A stretch of DNA of 64,000 nucleotides, taken from NCBI RefSeq assembly GCF_023276435.1, contig NZ_JALLPO010000037.1:1-64000 (forward strand). The letters are read 5' to 3'. The notes beneath the pieces were generated by a model that saw only the letters and a list, made by a program, of their open reading frames with translations, had not been told where the DNA came from and ran no database searches. Shown here piece after piece: positions 51,210-61,430 of the stretch. The DNA comes from Sphaerisporangium perillae (lineage in GTDB: Bacteria > Actinomycetota > Actinomycetes > Streptosporangiales > Streptosporangiaceae). Made by a program: the position numbers and the translations under genes. The stretch's first letter is position 1, and each line of letters starts with the position of its first letter.

Positions 51210-52592
51210 GTGAGTCGATTCGCCCATCCCGCCGGTGACCGGCACGCGGAAGTGCCGCACGAGGAGCGTCCTCCCCAGGCCCCCGCCGACCTCAACACGC
51301 TCGTCCCCACGATCTGGCCGCGAACGTCCGGGCGTGCCGGCGGCGCGCTCACGATCGCCGGCGTGGACGTGCGCGACCTCGCGAGAGAGTACGGCACGCC
51401 TCTCTACGTGGTCGACGAGGACGACTTCCGGTCGCGCTGCCGTGACTACAAGGCCGCCTTCCAAGGTGACGACGTCTATTACGCGGGCAAGGCGTTCCTG
51501 TGCAAGGAGGTCGCCCGCTGGGTCGACCAGGAGGGCCTGGGCCTCGACGTCTGCAGCGGCGGCGAGCTGGCCGTGGCGCTGAGCGTCGGCTTCCCGCCCG
51601 AGCGCATCGCCCTGCACGGCAACAACAAGTCCTACTCCGAGCTGGAACGGGCCCTCGAGGCCGGCGTCGGCCACATCGTGGTCGACTCATTCCAGGAGAT
51701 CGCCCGCGTCGGCTACCTGGCCGACAAGCTGGGCGTGCGGCCCAAGATCCAGATCCGGGTCACCACCGGCGTCGAGGCGCACACGCACGAGTTCATCGCG
51801 ACGGCCCACGACGACCAGAAGTTCGGCCTCTCCCTCAACAGCGGCGCGGCGGCCGAGGCCGTGCGCCGCGTCCTCGCGCTGCCGCAGCTCGAGCTGGTGG
51901 GCCTGCACTCCCACATCGGCTCGCAGATCTTCGACACGGCGGGCTTCGAGGTGGCCGCCCGGCGCCTGGCCATGCTGCTGACGCAGGTCAAGCAGGAGCA
52001 CGGCGTGGTCCTGCCCGAGCTCGACCTCGGCGGCGGGTACGGCATCGCCTACGTCGAGGGCGACGACGCGCCCGACATCAAGGTGGTCGCCGACAGCCTG
52101 CGCGAGATCGTCACCCGGGTCTGTGAGGACGCCGGCCTGCCCGTCCCCCGGCTCACCGTCGAGCCCGGCCGGGCCATCTCCGGCCCCGGCGGGGTGACGG
52201 TCTACGAGGTGGGCACGGTCAAGGACGTCGAAGGGCTCCGGTCCTACGTCAGCGTCGACGGCGGCATGAGCGACAACCTCCGCACCGCGCTGTACGGGGC
52301 CGACTACACCTGCGTGCTGGCCTCGCGGTGCAGCGACGAAGCGCCCATGCTGTCGCGCGTGGTCGGCAAGCACTGCGAGAGCGGCGACATCGTGGTCCGC
52401 GACGTGTGGCTGCCCGGTGACCTCGCCGCCGGCGACCTGCTCGCCGTGCCGGCGACGGGCGCCTACTGCCGGTCGCTGGCGCACAACTACAACTACCTTC
52501 TCAAGCCCGCCGTGGTGGCGGTCAAGGACGGCGCGTCGCGCGTGATCGTGCACAGGGAGACCGAGGACGACCTGCTGAGGGGGCAAGTATGA
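51210..52592 (+). CDS. lysA: Diaminopimelate decarboxylase
   Basis: PLP enzyme for the last step of lysine synthesis, 460 residues. [15 protein letters not shown] holds the PLP Lys, CSGGEL the family motif, [12 protein letters not shown] the HIGS motif, [11 protein letters not shown] the Gly-rich phosphate loop, and [12 protein letters not shown] follows. GTG 51210 is used; a TAGCCT (51197-51202) 7 bases before it may be a -10 for a leaderless message. Its TGA overlaps the hom ATG. Confidence 0.96.
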   Translation: MSRFAHPAGDRHAEVPHEERPPQAPADLNTLVPTIWPRTSGRAGGALTIAGVDVRDLAREYGTPLYVVDEDDFRSRCRDYKAAFQGDDVYYAGKAFLCKEVARWVDQEGLGLDVCSGGELAVALSVGFPPERIALHGNNKSYSELERALEAGVGHIVVDSFQEIARVGYLADKLGVRPKIQIRVTTGVEAHTHEFIATAHDDQKFGLSLNSGAAAEAVRRVLALPQLELVGLHSHIGSQIFDTAGFEVAARRLAMLLTQVKQEHGVVLPELDLGGGYGIAYVEGDDAPDIKVVADSLREIVTRVCEDAGLPVPRLTVEPGRAISGPGGVTVYEVGTVKDVEGLRSYVSVDGGMSDNLRTALYGADYTCVLASRCSDEAPMLSRVVGKHCESGDIVVRDVWLPGDLAAGDLLAVPATGAYCRSLAHNYNYLLKPAVVAVKDGASRVIVHRETEDDLLRGQV

Positions 52593-53977
52593 AACCGGTC
52601 GAGCCCGAAGGGCCACAAGGCGAGAGTCTCGATCCGTCGACCGCCGGCGAACGGGGGCGGCACGAGAGAAACGGTGACCCGGGAAGGCCGCTGAAGGTCG
52701 CCCTGCTCGGCTGCGGCGTCGTGGGGTCGCAGGTCGTGCGGCTCATGCACGAGCAGGCCGGCGACCTCGCCGCCCGCATCGGCGCCCCGCTGGAGCTGGC
52801 GGGGGTGGCGGTCAGGCGGCTCGCCCGCAAGCGCGACGGCGACGTCGACCCGGCACTGCTGACCACCGACGCCGAGGCCCTGGTGACCAGGGACGACGTC
52901 GACATCGTCATCGAGGTGATCGGCGGCATCGAGCCGGCCCGGTCGCTCATCCTGGCCGCCATGTCCGGCGGCAAGTCGATCGTCACCGCCAACAAGGCCC
53001 TGCTGGCCGAGGACGGCGCGACGATCCACGGCTCGGCCAAGCGCCAGGGCGTCGACCTGTACTTCGAGGCCAGCGTCGCCGGGGCGATCCCCCTGCTCCG
53101 CCCGCTGCGCGAGTCGCTGGCCGGTGACCGCGTCCACCGCGTGCTCGGCATCGTCAACGGCACCACCAACTACATCCTCGACAAGATGGACTCCACGGGC
53201 GCCTCGTTCACCGACGCGCTGGAGGAGGCCCAGTCGCTGGGGTACGCCGAGGCCGACCCGACGGCGGACGTCGAGGGCTTCGACGCCGCCGCCAAGGCGG
53301 CCATCCTCGCCGAGCTGGCCTTCCACAGCCGCGTGACGGCTGCCGACGTGCACCGCGAGGGCATCACCGAGATCACCGCGACCGACGTCGCGAGCGCCAA
53401 GGCCATGGGCTACGTCATCAAGCTGCTGGCGATCTGCGCCCGGTCCGAAGACGGGCGCTCGGTCGGCGTCCGGGTCCATCCGGCGATGATCCCGAGGAGC
53501 CACCCGCTGGCCGGGGTCCGCGAGGCGTACAACGCGGTCTTCGTGGAGGCCGAGTCCGCCGGCCAGCTGATGTTCTACGGCAAGGGCGCGGGCGGCGCGC
53601 CCACCGCCTCGGCGGTGCTCGGCGACCTTGTCGCCGTGGCGCGCAACCGCCTGGCCGGCACCCACGGCCCGCAGGAGTCCACCTACGCCGACCTGCCCGT
53701 CCACCCGATGGGCGAGACGGTCACGCGCTACCACGTGTCGCTCGACGTCGCGGACAAGCCGGGCGTCCTCGCCAGGGTCGCCGACATGTTCGCCAAGCAC
53801 GACGTGTCGATCCAGACCGTGCGCCAGGAGGGTCACGGCGACGACGCCCAGCTCGTCCTGGTCTCCCACCGGGCCAGCGACGCCGCGCTGTCGGCCACAA
53901 TAGACGGGCTGCGCGAGCTCGACATCGTCAGAGGCGTGACGAGCGTGATGCGCGTCGAGGGCGACGGCACGCCCTGA
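52589..53977 (+). CDS. hom: Homoserine dehydrogenase
   Basis: NAD(P)H-dependent reduction of aspartate semialdehyde to homoserine, 462 residues. [18 protein letters not shown] is the nucleotide fold, [13 protein letters not shown] carries the catalytic Lys, and [15 protein letters not shown] is the family signature. A C-terminal ACT domain (about 380-460, [20 protein letters not shown]) gives threonine feedback. ATG 52589 overlaps lysA (ATGA), so both are one operon. Unusually, thrC does not follow. Confidence 0.97.
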   Translation: MKPVEPEGPQGESLDPSTAGERGRHERNGDPGRPLKVALLGCGVVGSQVVRLMHEQAGDLAARIGAPLELAGVAVRRLARKRDGDVDPALLTTDAEALVTRDDVDIVIEVIGGIEPARSLILAAMSGGKSIVTANKALLAEDGATIHGSAKRQGVDLYFEASVAGAIPLLRPLRESLAGDRVHRVLGIVNGTTNYILDKMDSTGASFTDALEEAQSLGYAEADPTADVEGFDAAAKAAILAELAFHSRVTAADVHREGITEITATDVASAKAMGYVIKLLAICARSEDGRSVGVRVHPAMIPRSHPLAGVREAYNAVFVEAESAGQLMFYGKGAGGAPTASAVLGDLVAVARNRLAGTHGPQESTYADLPVHPMGETVTRYHVSLDVADKPGVLARVADMFAKHDVSIQTVRQEGHGDDAQLVLVSHRASDAALSATIDGLRELDIVRGVTSVMRVEGDGTP

Positions 53978-54000
53978 CCCGGGTGCTCCGGGACGTCTTC

Positions 54001-54017
54001 CCCCGCCCCCGGCGGGG
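54001..54017. terminator. Short hairpin after hom
   Basis: CCCCGCC (54001-54007), CCC loop, GGCGGGG (54011-54017), 24 bases past the hom stop. It could end the lysA-hom transcript before the glycosyltransferase island. Confidence 0.5.
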
Positions 54018-54036
54018 CCGGACCTGAAAGGGTGAC

Positions 54037-55149
54037 GTGTTGGGAGAGGGCGATCCCACACCGCTCGGCTACGTGCGGACGCCGACGGCCGGACCGGCCG
54101 ATCTGTCCTTCGAGGACGGCAGGCCCCTGCTCGCCGGGCAGGCGGCGGACCTGCCGCTGACGGCGGCCGACGTCGTACCGCTCCGCCCCTGCGACGGGGT
54201 GCGCGTCCGCTGGCCGCGGGGCCGGGCCGGCGTGCTGGAGACGATCCACGCTCTCGCCGCCGCCGGCGTCCCCGTCCACGCGGAGGACGTCCCGGCCTGG
54301 GTGAAGGAGGCCGACCCCGACCTCGCCGGGCTGCTCGCCTCCTGGGCGCCGGCTCCGCGTGCGGAGACGCCGCGGTCGGTGAGCGACCTGCGCCGGGAGG
54401 AGCACAGCCTCCGGCTGCGCCGCCACGCGCTGCGCCGGGGCCCGGCCGCCGCGACGCCCAAGGTGAGCGTCGTGATGTCCAGCAAGCGGCCCCACCTGCT
54501 CGGGTCCGCGCTCGCCCAGATCGCGCGCCAGCGCCATGTCGAGGTGGAGGTCCTGCTCGGCCTGCACGGCGTCCCGGCCTCGCACGAGGACGTGCGCCGG
54601 GCCATCGCCGCGTTCCCGTCGCCGATCACGGTGGTGGAGGCGGACGAGGCCACGCCGTTCGGCGAGGTGCTCCACCAGGTGGCGGCCAGGGCGAGCGGCG
54701 ACGACATCGCCAAGTGGGACGACGACGACTGGTACTCCCCGGAGCACCTGTCCGACCTGCTGCTCGCGCGCGCCTACAGCGGGGCCGACATCGTGGGCAC
54801 CGCCGCGGAGTTCTTCTACCTGGAGCCGCTGAACGTCACGGTGCGCCGCACGGACTACACCAGCGAGATCTGGTCCGATCACGTGGCCGGCGGTACGATC
54901 TTCCTCGCTCGTGCGAAGTACCAGGAGACAGGCGGGTTCGAGGGGGTGTCACGGGGGGTGGACGCCCAGCTGCTCAAGACGGCCCACGCCGCCGGCGCCC
55001 GCATCTACCGCACCCAGGGCCTGGGCTACGTCCTGCGCCGATCCCTCGCCTCCGGCCACACCTGGCAGCTGCCCCTCGCGCACTTCCTGCGGGTCGCGAC
55101 GAACCAGTGGCGCGGCTTCCGCCCGAGCCGGATCCTGGAAACCCCATGA
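54037..55149 (+). CDS. Family 2-like glycosyltransferase
   Basis: A 370-residue protein. An N-terminal region of unknown role (1-140) precedes a GT-A domain (about 145-340): KVSVVMSSKRPHLLGSALAQ, a divergent DxD-like IAKWDDDDWYSPEHL, and DVTRG-like acceptor region with GGTIFLARAKYQETGGF. GTG 54037 has AAAGG upstream. It is first of the island between hom and thrC; likely cell-wall or surface glycan synthesis. Confidence 0.85.
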   Translation: MLGEGDPTPLGYVRTPTAGPADLSFEDGRPLLAGQAADLPLTAADVVPLRPCDGVRVRWPRGRAGVLETIHALAAAGVPVHAEDVPAWVKEADPDLAGLLASWAPAPRAETPRSVSDLRREEHSLRLRRHALRRGPAAATPKVSVVMSSKRPHLLGSALAQIARQRHVEVEVLLGLHGVPASHEDVRRAIAAFPSPITVVEADEATPFGEVLHQVAARASGDDIAKWDDDDWYSPEHLSDLLLARAYSGADIVGTAAEFFYLEPLNVTVRRTDYTSEIWSDHVAGGTIFLARAKYQETGGFEGVSRGVDAQLLKTAHAAGARIYRTQGLGYVLRRSLASGHTWQLPLAHFLRVATNQWRGFRPSRILETP

Positions 55150-55271
55150 CCCGCCCCCGGACCCCTCTGACCCGCCTCGACGCGCCCCGCCCCGACATGC
55201 GTCCGGCCCGTCCCCTCACCAGTCCGACGCGTTCACACGTCCCCCTCACCGGCCCCGGGAACCTCTCATGA
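55146..55271 (+). CDS. Possible 41-residue bridging ORF
   Basis: ATG 55146 overlaps the stop of the upstream glycosyltransferase (ATGA), and its own TGA overlaps the next ATG at 55268 (ATGA). The product (TRPRTPLTRLDAPRP...) is Pro/Arg-rich and low in complexity, so it may serve only to carry ribosomes between genes. Confidence 0.35.
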   Translation: MTRPRTPLTRLDAPRPDMRPARPLTSPTRSHVPLTGPGNLS

Positions 55272-56995
55272 CGCGGCGAATCCGCGGCAACGACTACACC
55301 GTGCTCGACCCGCCCGCGCTCGGCGCCTGGACGCCCGGCATGCGGGTGAGCGTCGTCGTACCGGCCTACAACGGCCAGGACAAGCTCGACCTGGCGCTCG
55401 CCGGTCTCGCCGCGCAGACCTATCCCGAGGAACTGATCGAGGTCGTCGTCGTCGACAACGGCAGCAGCCCGGCGCTCCGCCTGCCGGAGATCCGTCCCGC
55501 GGGCGCCCGGCTGATCGTCTGCGACGTGCCCGGCAGGGCGAGCGCCCGCAACGCCGGGCTGGCCGCCGCCACCGGCGACGTCGTCCACTGGCTCGACTCC
55601 GACGTGGTCGCCGACCGGCACGAGGTCGAGGCGCACATGCGCTGGCACCACCTCGCCCCCTACCTCGTGGTGACCAGCTACCTGCGGTTCACCACCGCCG
55701 CGCTGCCCTCGCCGGACGTCGTGGCCTCCACCGCCGACCTCGCCGAGCTGTTCGAGCCGGCCGAGCCGCACGAGTGGCTGGTCGACCTCGTCCAGCGGAC
55801 CAACGGGCTCACCGACACCCCGAGCCGGGCCTTCAGCCTGCACGTCGGCGGCGCCACCTCGGTCGGCCGCCGGCTCATCGAGGCCGCCGGCCCGATGGAC
55901 GAGGAGCTGATCCTCGGCCAGGACACAGAGATGGGGTACCGCCTGGCGCAGGCCGGAGCGGTGTTCGTCCCTGAACCGCTCGCCCGCGGCTTCCATCTCG
56001 GCCCCTCGATGCGCATGCGCGACAAGGACCCCATCGACCGGGTCAGCCACGCGCTGATCGGCGACCGCATCCCCCAGTACCGCTGGCTCCGGGCGCACCC
56101 GGCCCGCCAGTGGAAGGTCCCCTACCTGGAGGTGGTGGTCGAGGCCGAGGGGTACGAGGACACCCGCGCCACCGTGGACGCCGTCCTGGCCGGCACCGTG
56201 CCCGACGTCTCGGTGCTGCTCGTCGGCCCGTGGGACACCCTGGAGCCCGAGCCTCGCGCGCCGCTGACCGACCCCCGGCTCGACCTCGCGCTCATCCAGG
56301 GCCACTACGCCCACGAGAGCCGGGTACGGCTCACGCCGGACGACGCCGAGCGCCTGGCGCCGTTCCGGCTGCGCCTGCCGGCCGGGTGGGTCCCGGGGGA
56401 GGACACCCTGGCCCGCCTGCTCGACCTGGGGGTGGACGGCGGCCACGGGCTGGTCGGCGTCCTGCTCGCCGAGAGCCCCGAGGGCATCGTGACGGCCCGC
56501 CTCGAACGCCGCGCCGCCTTCGCCCGCGCCGCTCTCATCCTCACCCCCGAAGCCTCCGCCGGTGGGGCCGCGCACGACGGCGACGCGGTGGACGACGCGG
56601 TGGACGACGTCTTCGGCACGGTGTGGACCGACGGGGAGACGCTGGGCTTCGTGCCCGCCTCGCAGACCTCGGCCGCCAAGGGACGGCGGATGGCCTATCG
56701 CGCCCGGCTGGAGACCGAGGCCGAGGTGGTCAAGCTGACCAAGGAGATCGAGCGGCTGCGCGGCCAGGTGTCCAAGTGGCGCGAGGAGGCGGGCCGGTGG
56801 CGCAAGAGCGCCGTCGACCTGCGCCGCGAGGTCGGCGCCCTGCGCCGGGAGGTGTCCCGGCTCAAGGCCGGCCGCCTGCGAACCATGATCAAGCGTATCT
56901 CCGTCAGGCGCACCACCCCGGCCGCGATCGAGGGCCCGAACGGCTCGAGCCCCCTCACCCCCCGAGAAGGCCCCCCGGCGACCCCCGCCGGGTGA
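55268..56995 (+). CDS. GT2 glycosyltransferase with C-terminal coiled coil
   Basis: A 575-residue protein. The GT-A domain (about 25-270) has VSVVVPAYNGQDKLDLALAG, QTYP, VVVVDNGSS, HWLDSDVVADRHEVEAH (DxD) and GQDTEMGYRLAQAGAVFVP. A middle domain of unknown type is followed by a coiled coil (about 470-545, TKEIERLRGQVSKWREEAGR region). It is paralogous to the convergent gene at 57000-58643, which shares the NDYxxLxxPxLGAWTP opening and domain order. Confidence 0.88.
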   Translation: MTRRIRGNDYTVLDPPALGAWTPGMRVSVVVPAYNGQDKLDLALAGLAAQTYPEELIEVVVVDNGSSPALRLPEIRPAGARLIVCDVPGRASARNAGLAAATGDVVHWLDSDVVADRHEVEAHMRWHHLAPYLVVTSYLRFTTAALPSPDVVASTADLAELFEPAEPHEWLVDLVQRTNGLTDTPSRAFSLHVGGATSVGRRLIEAAGPMDEELILGQDTEMGYRLAQAGAVFVPEPLARGFHLGPSMRMRDKDPIDRVSHALIGDRIPQYRWLRAHPARQWKVPYLEVVVEAEGYEDTRATVDAVLAGTVPDVSVLLVGPWDTLEPEPRAPLTDPRLDLALIQGHYAHESRVRLTPDDAERLAPFRLRLPAGWVPGEDTLARLLDLGVDGGHGLVGVLLAESPEGIVTARLERRAAFARAALILTPEASAGGAAHDGDAVDDAVDDVFGTVWTDGETLGFVPASQTSAAKGRRMAYRARLETEAEVVKLTKEIERLRGQVSKWREEAGRWRKSAVDLRREVGALRREVSRLKAGRLRTMIKRISVRRTTPAAIEGPNGSSPLTPREGPPATPAG

Positions 56996-56999
56996 CCCG

Positions 57000-58643
57000 C
57001 TATCGGCCTCGCAGGGCCGTGCGGAGGCGTTTGACCAGCTTTTCCGGCGCCAGTCGCGGGGTCGGCGGGACGGGCTTGCGCGTACGGCCCGTGGAGCCGG
57101 AGCCGCCCGGCTCGCCCGTGGAGGGCTGCTCCGGAGAACCGGCCGATCCCTGCCCGGCCTCGGATCCGGCACCGGACCCGGACGTGGACGCAGGCTTGGC
57201 GTCCGGCTTCGACCCGGGCTTGTCGCGCTGGGACGGGGGCCAGAACTTCGCCGCGTCCGCGCGACGTACCCCGTAGGTCTGCTCGATCACCTCGGTGAGG
57301 TCCTCGCCCGGTGCCGCGAGCAGGCGGGCGCGGTTGACGGCGTCGGTGCGCTCCAGGCGTGCCGTCCGGCCGTCGGGGAACTCCACCACGAGCAGCCCGG
57401 CGCGGTCCTCCGTGACCGCCTTGATCATGAGCTCCAGCGCGCGGCGGTGCAGCGGCACGTCCACGGGCCCGACGTACCGGAACGGGACGGGGGCGGGGTC
57501 GGCGGCCGCCTCCGGGGCGAGCCGGACGCCTTCGTCGTGCTGGAACTGCTCACGGATCAGCCGTAGCTCGAACCTCGGGTCGTCCAGCACGCGATGGCGT
57601 CCGTCGGACAGCTCGTCCCACGGTCCGGTCAGCGTGACCCGCACGTCCGGCAGGCTCCCGCCGAGCGCAGCGCCCACGGCCGCCCGCACCTGCGGCTCGG
57701 TGTGGCCCGCCACGTCCAGGACGACCTCGGCGTAGGGCACCAGCCAGCGCCTGCCGCGTTCCTTGCGCAGATCGCGGCGGAGCGGGATGCGGTGGGCCAG
57801 GTAGGGGGCCACGACTCGGACGGTCGACTCGGTGTCGACACGCTGCGCGGGAAGCCCAAGGTGGGCGGCCCGCGCCTCCATGTCGGGCACGAACACGGCG
57901 CCGCTCATGGCGAGCCGGTAGGCGAACTCGGTGTCCTCGCCCCTCAGCACCTGCGGATCGAGGCCGCCCACCCGGTCGAAGAGGGCGCGGCGGAAGGAGA
58001 CGGTCGGCCCGGTGCAGACGTGGTACGGGTTCCGGCTCGCGCGCAGCCCGTCCAGCCGCCGGATGGTGGCCTCCGTGGAACTCGGTACCGCCCTCGTCAT
58101 GTCGAAGAGCGTGTCGAAGGCGCCGTCGCGCACGGCGCCGTGGACCCGCGTCGTCGTGAGGGCGGGTTCCTGGACGAAGACCTTGGCGCCGATGGTCACC
58201 ACATAATCGGTGAGGTGGTGCCAGCGCATGAGCGCCTCGATGTGCTCCCGGCAGATCACCATGTCCGAGTCGAGGCGCTGGACGATCTCGCCCTCGGCGA
58301 GTCGCACGCCGGTGTTGAGCGCGTGCGCCGTGCCCCAGCCTCCGGGCCCGCTCGGGACGACCCGCGTGTTCTCCGGGCGGATGTCGGGAAGGCGCAACGG
58401 CGGCTCGCTGCCGTCGTCTACGACGATGACCTCCATGAGACCCGGCGGGTAGGTCTGCGCGGCGAGCGCGGCCAGCGTGAGGTCGAGGCGATGCTGCCCG
58501 CCGTGCGCGGGGATGACCACGCTCACCGGGAGGGTGGGCGTCCACGCGCCGAGCGGTGGCAGGGTGAGCGGCGAGTAGTCGTTGTGGCGGATCCTGGGCC
58601 TGAGGCCGGTCTTCGCAGGGCTCGTCCGCGGGGAGGCGGTCAA
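57000..58643 (-). CDS. GT2 glycosyltransferase, paralogue of the convergent gene
   Basis: A 547-residue protein. It has PVSVVIPAHGGQHRLDLTLA, AQTYPPGLMEVIVVDDGS, QRLDSDMVICREHIEALM (DxD) and GEDTEFAYRLAMSGAVFVP. A Ser/Gly/Pro-rich linker precedes a basic end. TTG 58643 has AAGGAG 8 bases upstream. Its stop is 4 bases from that of the paralogue on the other strand, consistent with an inverted duplication. Confidence 0.88.
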   Translation of the reverse strand: MTASPRTSPAKTGLRPRIRHNDYSPLTLPPLGAWTPTLPVSVVIPAHGGQHRLDLTLAALAAQTYPPGLMEVIVVDDGSEPPLRLPDIRPENTRVVPSGPGGWGTAHALNTGVRLAEGEIVQRLDSDMVICREHIEALMRWHHLTDYVVTIGAKVFVQEPALTTTRVHGAVRDGAFDTLFDMTRAVPSSTEATIRRLDGLRASRNPYHVCTGPTVSFRRALFDRVGGLDPQVLRGEDTEFAYRLAMSGAVFVPDMEARAAHLGLPAQRVDTESTVRVVAPYLAHRIPLRRDLRKERGRRWLVPYAEVVLDVAGHTEPQVRAAVGAALGGSLPDVRVTLTGPWDELSDGRHRVLDDPRFELRLIREQFQHDEGVRLAPEAAADPAPVPFRYVGPVDVPLHRRALELMIKAVTEDRAGLLVVEFPDGRTARLERTDAVNRARLLAAPGEDLTEVIEQTYGVRRADAAKFWPPSQRDKPGSKPDAKPASTSGSGAGSEAGQGSAGSPEQPSTGEPGGSGSTGRTRKPVPPTPRLAPEKLVKRLRTALRGR

Positions 58644-58796
58644 GATGATCGCTCCTTAGTCGGGTTCCGTTCGCCGCCGGAGCCGACCCTATACAAGGAA
58701 GCTGGGAGCTTCATGAGAGGCCCGGCGCATCACCACCTGGGGATCTTCCCCTGCCTGGTGGAACATGCGGCCACCCGCGTTCTTTTACCTCCGTCT

Positions 58797-59942
58797 TTAC
58801 CGCTCCTCCGTCCGGCCTGGTCGGGGCAGGGCCGAGGTGGGCGCCGCGATCACCATGGGGCGTTTGGCCGTGGGCGGCGGTGGCGGGATCTCGCGACCGG
58901 CGGGGTGCCGCACCCGGCGGTAGGCCGTGATCAGCCGCCACGCCCGCGACCGGCGCAGCCGGGCGATCAGCTCCCGGTACTCCGCGAGGCGGCCTTCCAG
59001 CTGTCGTACCCGGTGTCCGAGACGGGTGGTCTCGGCGCGCAGCTCGGCGTTGCGGCCGAGCAGGTCCTCGCTCGCGCGGGTGAGGGTGAGCTCGCGCGCG
59101 GCCAGCTCGGCGCAGCGGGCGCGAAGCTCGGCGATCTGCCCGTGGAGGAGCCGTTCCCGCTGGAGGAACGCGGTCTCGGCCCGGCTCAGCGCGAATCCGG
59201 GCGTGCCGCGCGGCTCGTCCCGGCGCACCGCGACCCCGGCGAGATGGTGGCGCAGCACGGTCAGCTCGCGGATCTCGAAGAGCGGCTCCACCAGGTGGCG
59301 CATGCTTCCGTGGTAGAAGACCCGGCGCCGCTCGGCGTCGCCGTCCTCCTCGCCTGCCCGCCGCTCGTCCCGCCGATCCGTCTCAAGCTCGTGGCCCACG
59401 GCGCGCGCGATCTCCGGCCCGTCTGCGGCGGCGCGCGGGATCTCCCGTTCGTCCCCGGCGGCGCGCGCGATGCGCAGTACCTCGTCGCTCACCCCGTACG
59501 GGACCGTGAAGACGAGCGTGGCGCCCGGCCGGAGCGTCCTGCGGAGCGTTTCGAGTACCTGTACGGGGTCGGCGACGCGGTCGAGGATCTCGCCGGCCAC
59601 GGTCGCGTCGAAGGCTCCCTCGGGCAGGCCGTCGAGCCCGTGCGCGTCTCCCACGGTGAAGTCCACGCGCGCGGCGACGTCCGCCGGGAGCCGGCCGGCC
59701 CGCCGGCGCGCGTTCGCGATCGCCGGCGCCGAAGGGTCGATCCCGGTCACCTGGTCGCCGCGCTCGGCGAGCAGTAAGGAGAGGTCGCCTTCACCGCATC
59801 CCAGGTCGAGCACGGCCATCGGGCGGCCCGGGCGGCTCGCGGGCAGGTGGTCGAGGATCCAGTGCAGGCGGTCGCGGTCCCCGGCCCGCGCGGTCTCCAC
59901 GCCTGTGCCGTGACACGCGTGGAAGACCTGGTCGTCGGTCAC
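58797..59942 (-). CDS. SAM-dependent methyltransferase with C-terminal coiled coil
   Basis: A 381-residue protein. The class I methyltransferase domain (about 30-190) has VLDLGCGEGDLSLLLAERG (motif I), VTGIDPS, VDFTVGDAHGL and ATVAGEILDRV. Residues 245-345 form a coiled coil (LQRERLLHGQIAELRARCAE). GTG 59942 has GGAGGGAAAA upstream. Its coil resembles those in the neighbouring glycosyltransferases, suggesting an envelope-glycan modification complex. Confidence 0.87.
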   Translation of the reverse strand: MTDDQVFHACHGTGVETARAGDRDRLHWILDHLPASRPGRPMAVLDLGCGEGDLSLLLAERGDQVTGIDPSAPAIANARRRAGRLPADVAARVDFTVGDAHGLDGLPEGAFDATVAGEILDRVADPVQVLETLRRTLRPGATLVFTVPYGVSDEVLRIARAAGDEREIPRAAADGPEIARAVGHELETDRRDERRAGEEDGDAERRRVFYHGSMRHLVEPLFEIRELTVLRHHLAGVAVRRDEPRGTPGFALSRAETAFLQRERLLHGQIAELRARCAELAARELTLTRASEDLLGRNAELRAETTRLGHRVRQLEGRLAEYRELIARLRRSRAWRLITAYRRVRHPAGREIPPPPPTAKRPMVIAAPTSALPRPGRTEER

Positions 59943-59972
59943 GGCGACGTTTTCCCTCCGGGCATGCTGATG

Positions 59973-59992
59973 TTGCCCCAATTGTGGGGCAA
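59973..59992. promoter_or_regulatory. Palindrome TTGCCCCA-ATTG-TGGGGCAA
   Basis: Perfect 8-base arms around ATTG, 30 bases upstream of the methyltransferase start. Candidate operator or 5'-leader hairpin. Confidence 0.5.
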
Positions 59993-60237
59993 AAGATGCT
60001 AAAGAGACAGTGTGCTTTCGGGGTTCTTTCTGGATGCGGTATCTGCCGCTTCCCGGGCCCGGCCGGGCCCGCTTGGCCGAGTATTGACATGGAGAACCTT
60101 AAGGACGGTCCAGCCTGTGGACGGGCGACGCGGCGGGGCCCGGCCCCCCCGTAGACTCGATGCCTGATACCGCTGGTAGCGGACCCATGGTTACGCGCCC
60201 TCGTGCCCGCTCGGGCCCGGGCGCGGGAGGAGCGATC

Positions 60238-61296
60238 ATGTTCAGGGCGTGGCGTGGCCTTATCGAGGAATACCGTGACCGGCTTCCCGTGACCACGACG
60301 ACGCCCGTGGTCACTCTGCTGGAAGGCGGCACGCCGCTGGTCCCCGCGCGCCGCGTCTCCGCGCTGACCGGCTGCGAGGTCCATCTCAAGGTCGAGGGTC
60401 TGAACCCCACCGGCAGCTTCAAGGACCGCGGCATGACCGTGGCCATCAGCAAGGCCGTCGAAGACGGCGCCAAGGCCGTCATCTGCGCCTCCACCGGCAA
60501 CACCAGCGCCTCCGCCGCCGCCTACGCCGTCCGGGCCGGGCTGACCTGCGCGGTCCTGGTGCCGCGCGGCAAGATCGCGATGGGCAAGCTGGCACAGGCC
60601 CTGGTGCACGGCGCCAAGCTGCTCCAGGTCGACGGCTCGTTCGACGACTGCCTCGAGATGACCCGCAAGCTCGCGGAGAACTACCCCATCGCGCTGGTCA
60701 ACTCCGTCAACCCCAACCGCCTGCAGGGGCAGAAGACGGCGGCCTTCGAGATCGTCGACGCTCTCGGCGACGCGCCGGACGTGCACTGCATCCCCGTCGG
60801 CAACGCCGGCAACATCTCGGCCTACTGGATGGGCTACCGCGAGTACGCCAAGGACGCCCTGGCGACGCATACCCCGCGCATGCTGGGCTTCCAGGCCAGC
60901 GGTGCGGCGCCCATCGTCAACGGCGCCCCCGTCACCCACCCGCACACGATCGCCACGGCGATCCGCATCGGCAACCCGGCGTCCTGGCGCCTGGCCGAGG
61001 CCGCGCGCGACGAGTCCGGCGGAGCCATCCAGGCCGTCACCGACCGCCAGATCGCCGCGGCGTACAAGCTCCTCGCCCAGGAAGAGGGCGTGTTCGTGGA
61101 GCTCGCCTCCGCCGCCAGTGTCGCGGGGCTCCTCCAGGCCCACGAGCAGGGCCTCGTACGGCCGGGCGAGCGCGTGGTGTGCACGGTCACCGGCAACGGC
61201 CTCAAGGACCCCGACTGGGCGATCTCCGGGGCGCCGACCCCGCTGACGATCCCGGTCGACGCCTTCGCGGCCGCCGCCGCGCTCGAACTCGCCTGA
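60238..61296 (+). CDS. thrC: Threonine synthase
   Basis: PLP enzyme converting O-phosphohomoserine to threonine, 352 residues. [15 protein letters not shown] opens the fold, and [19 protein letters not shown] has the PLP Lys. [20 protein letters not shown] and [19 protein letters not shown] are typical. ATG 60238 has GGGAGGAGCGATC. A TTGACA at 60084-60089 may belong to its promoter. It precedes thrB by 134 bases. Confidence 0.97.
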   Translation: MFRAWRGLIEEYRDRLPVTTTTPVVTLLEGGTPLVPARRVSALTGCEVHLKVEGLNPTGSFKDRGMTVAISKAVEDGAKAVICASTGNTSASAAAYAVRAGLTCAVLVPRGKIAMGKLAQALVHGAKLLQVDGSFDDCLEMTRKLAENYPIALVNSVNPNRLQGQKTAAFEIVDALGDAPDVHCIPVGNAGNISAYWMGYREYAKDALATHTPRMLGFQASGAAPIVNGAPVTHPHTIATAIRIGNPASWRLAEAARDESGGAIQAVTDRQIAAAYKLLAQEEGVFVELASAASVAGLLQAHEQGLVRPGERVVCTVTGNGLKDPDWAISGAPTPLTIPVDAFAAAAALELA

Positions 61297-61430
61297 CTCC
61301 CTGCCCGTGCGCCGGCCCGATGCCTCCTGCGGCGCGCTCGCCCGCCGCCTCGGGCCCGCGCTCGCGCTCTGCCTGAGACCCACGGCACGACCGTAGACCG
61401 GCCGAGATGGACGAAATCCCGAGGAACCGC

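Noticed and set aside
54974-57172. Long minus-strand frame opposite the GT2 gene
   Set aside because: Shadow frame rich in Gly, Asp, Val and Arg with no domain features.
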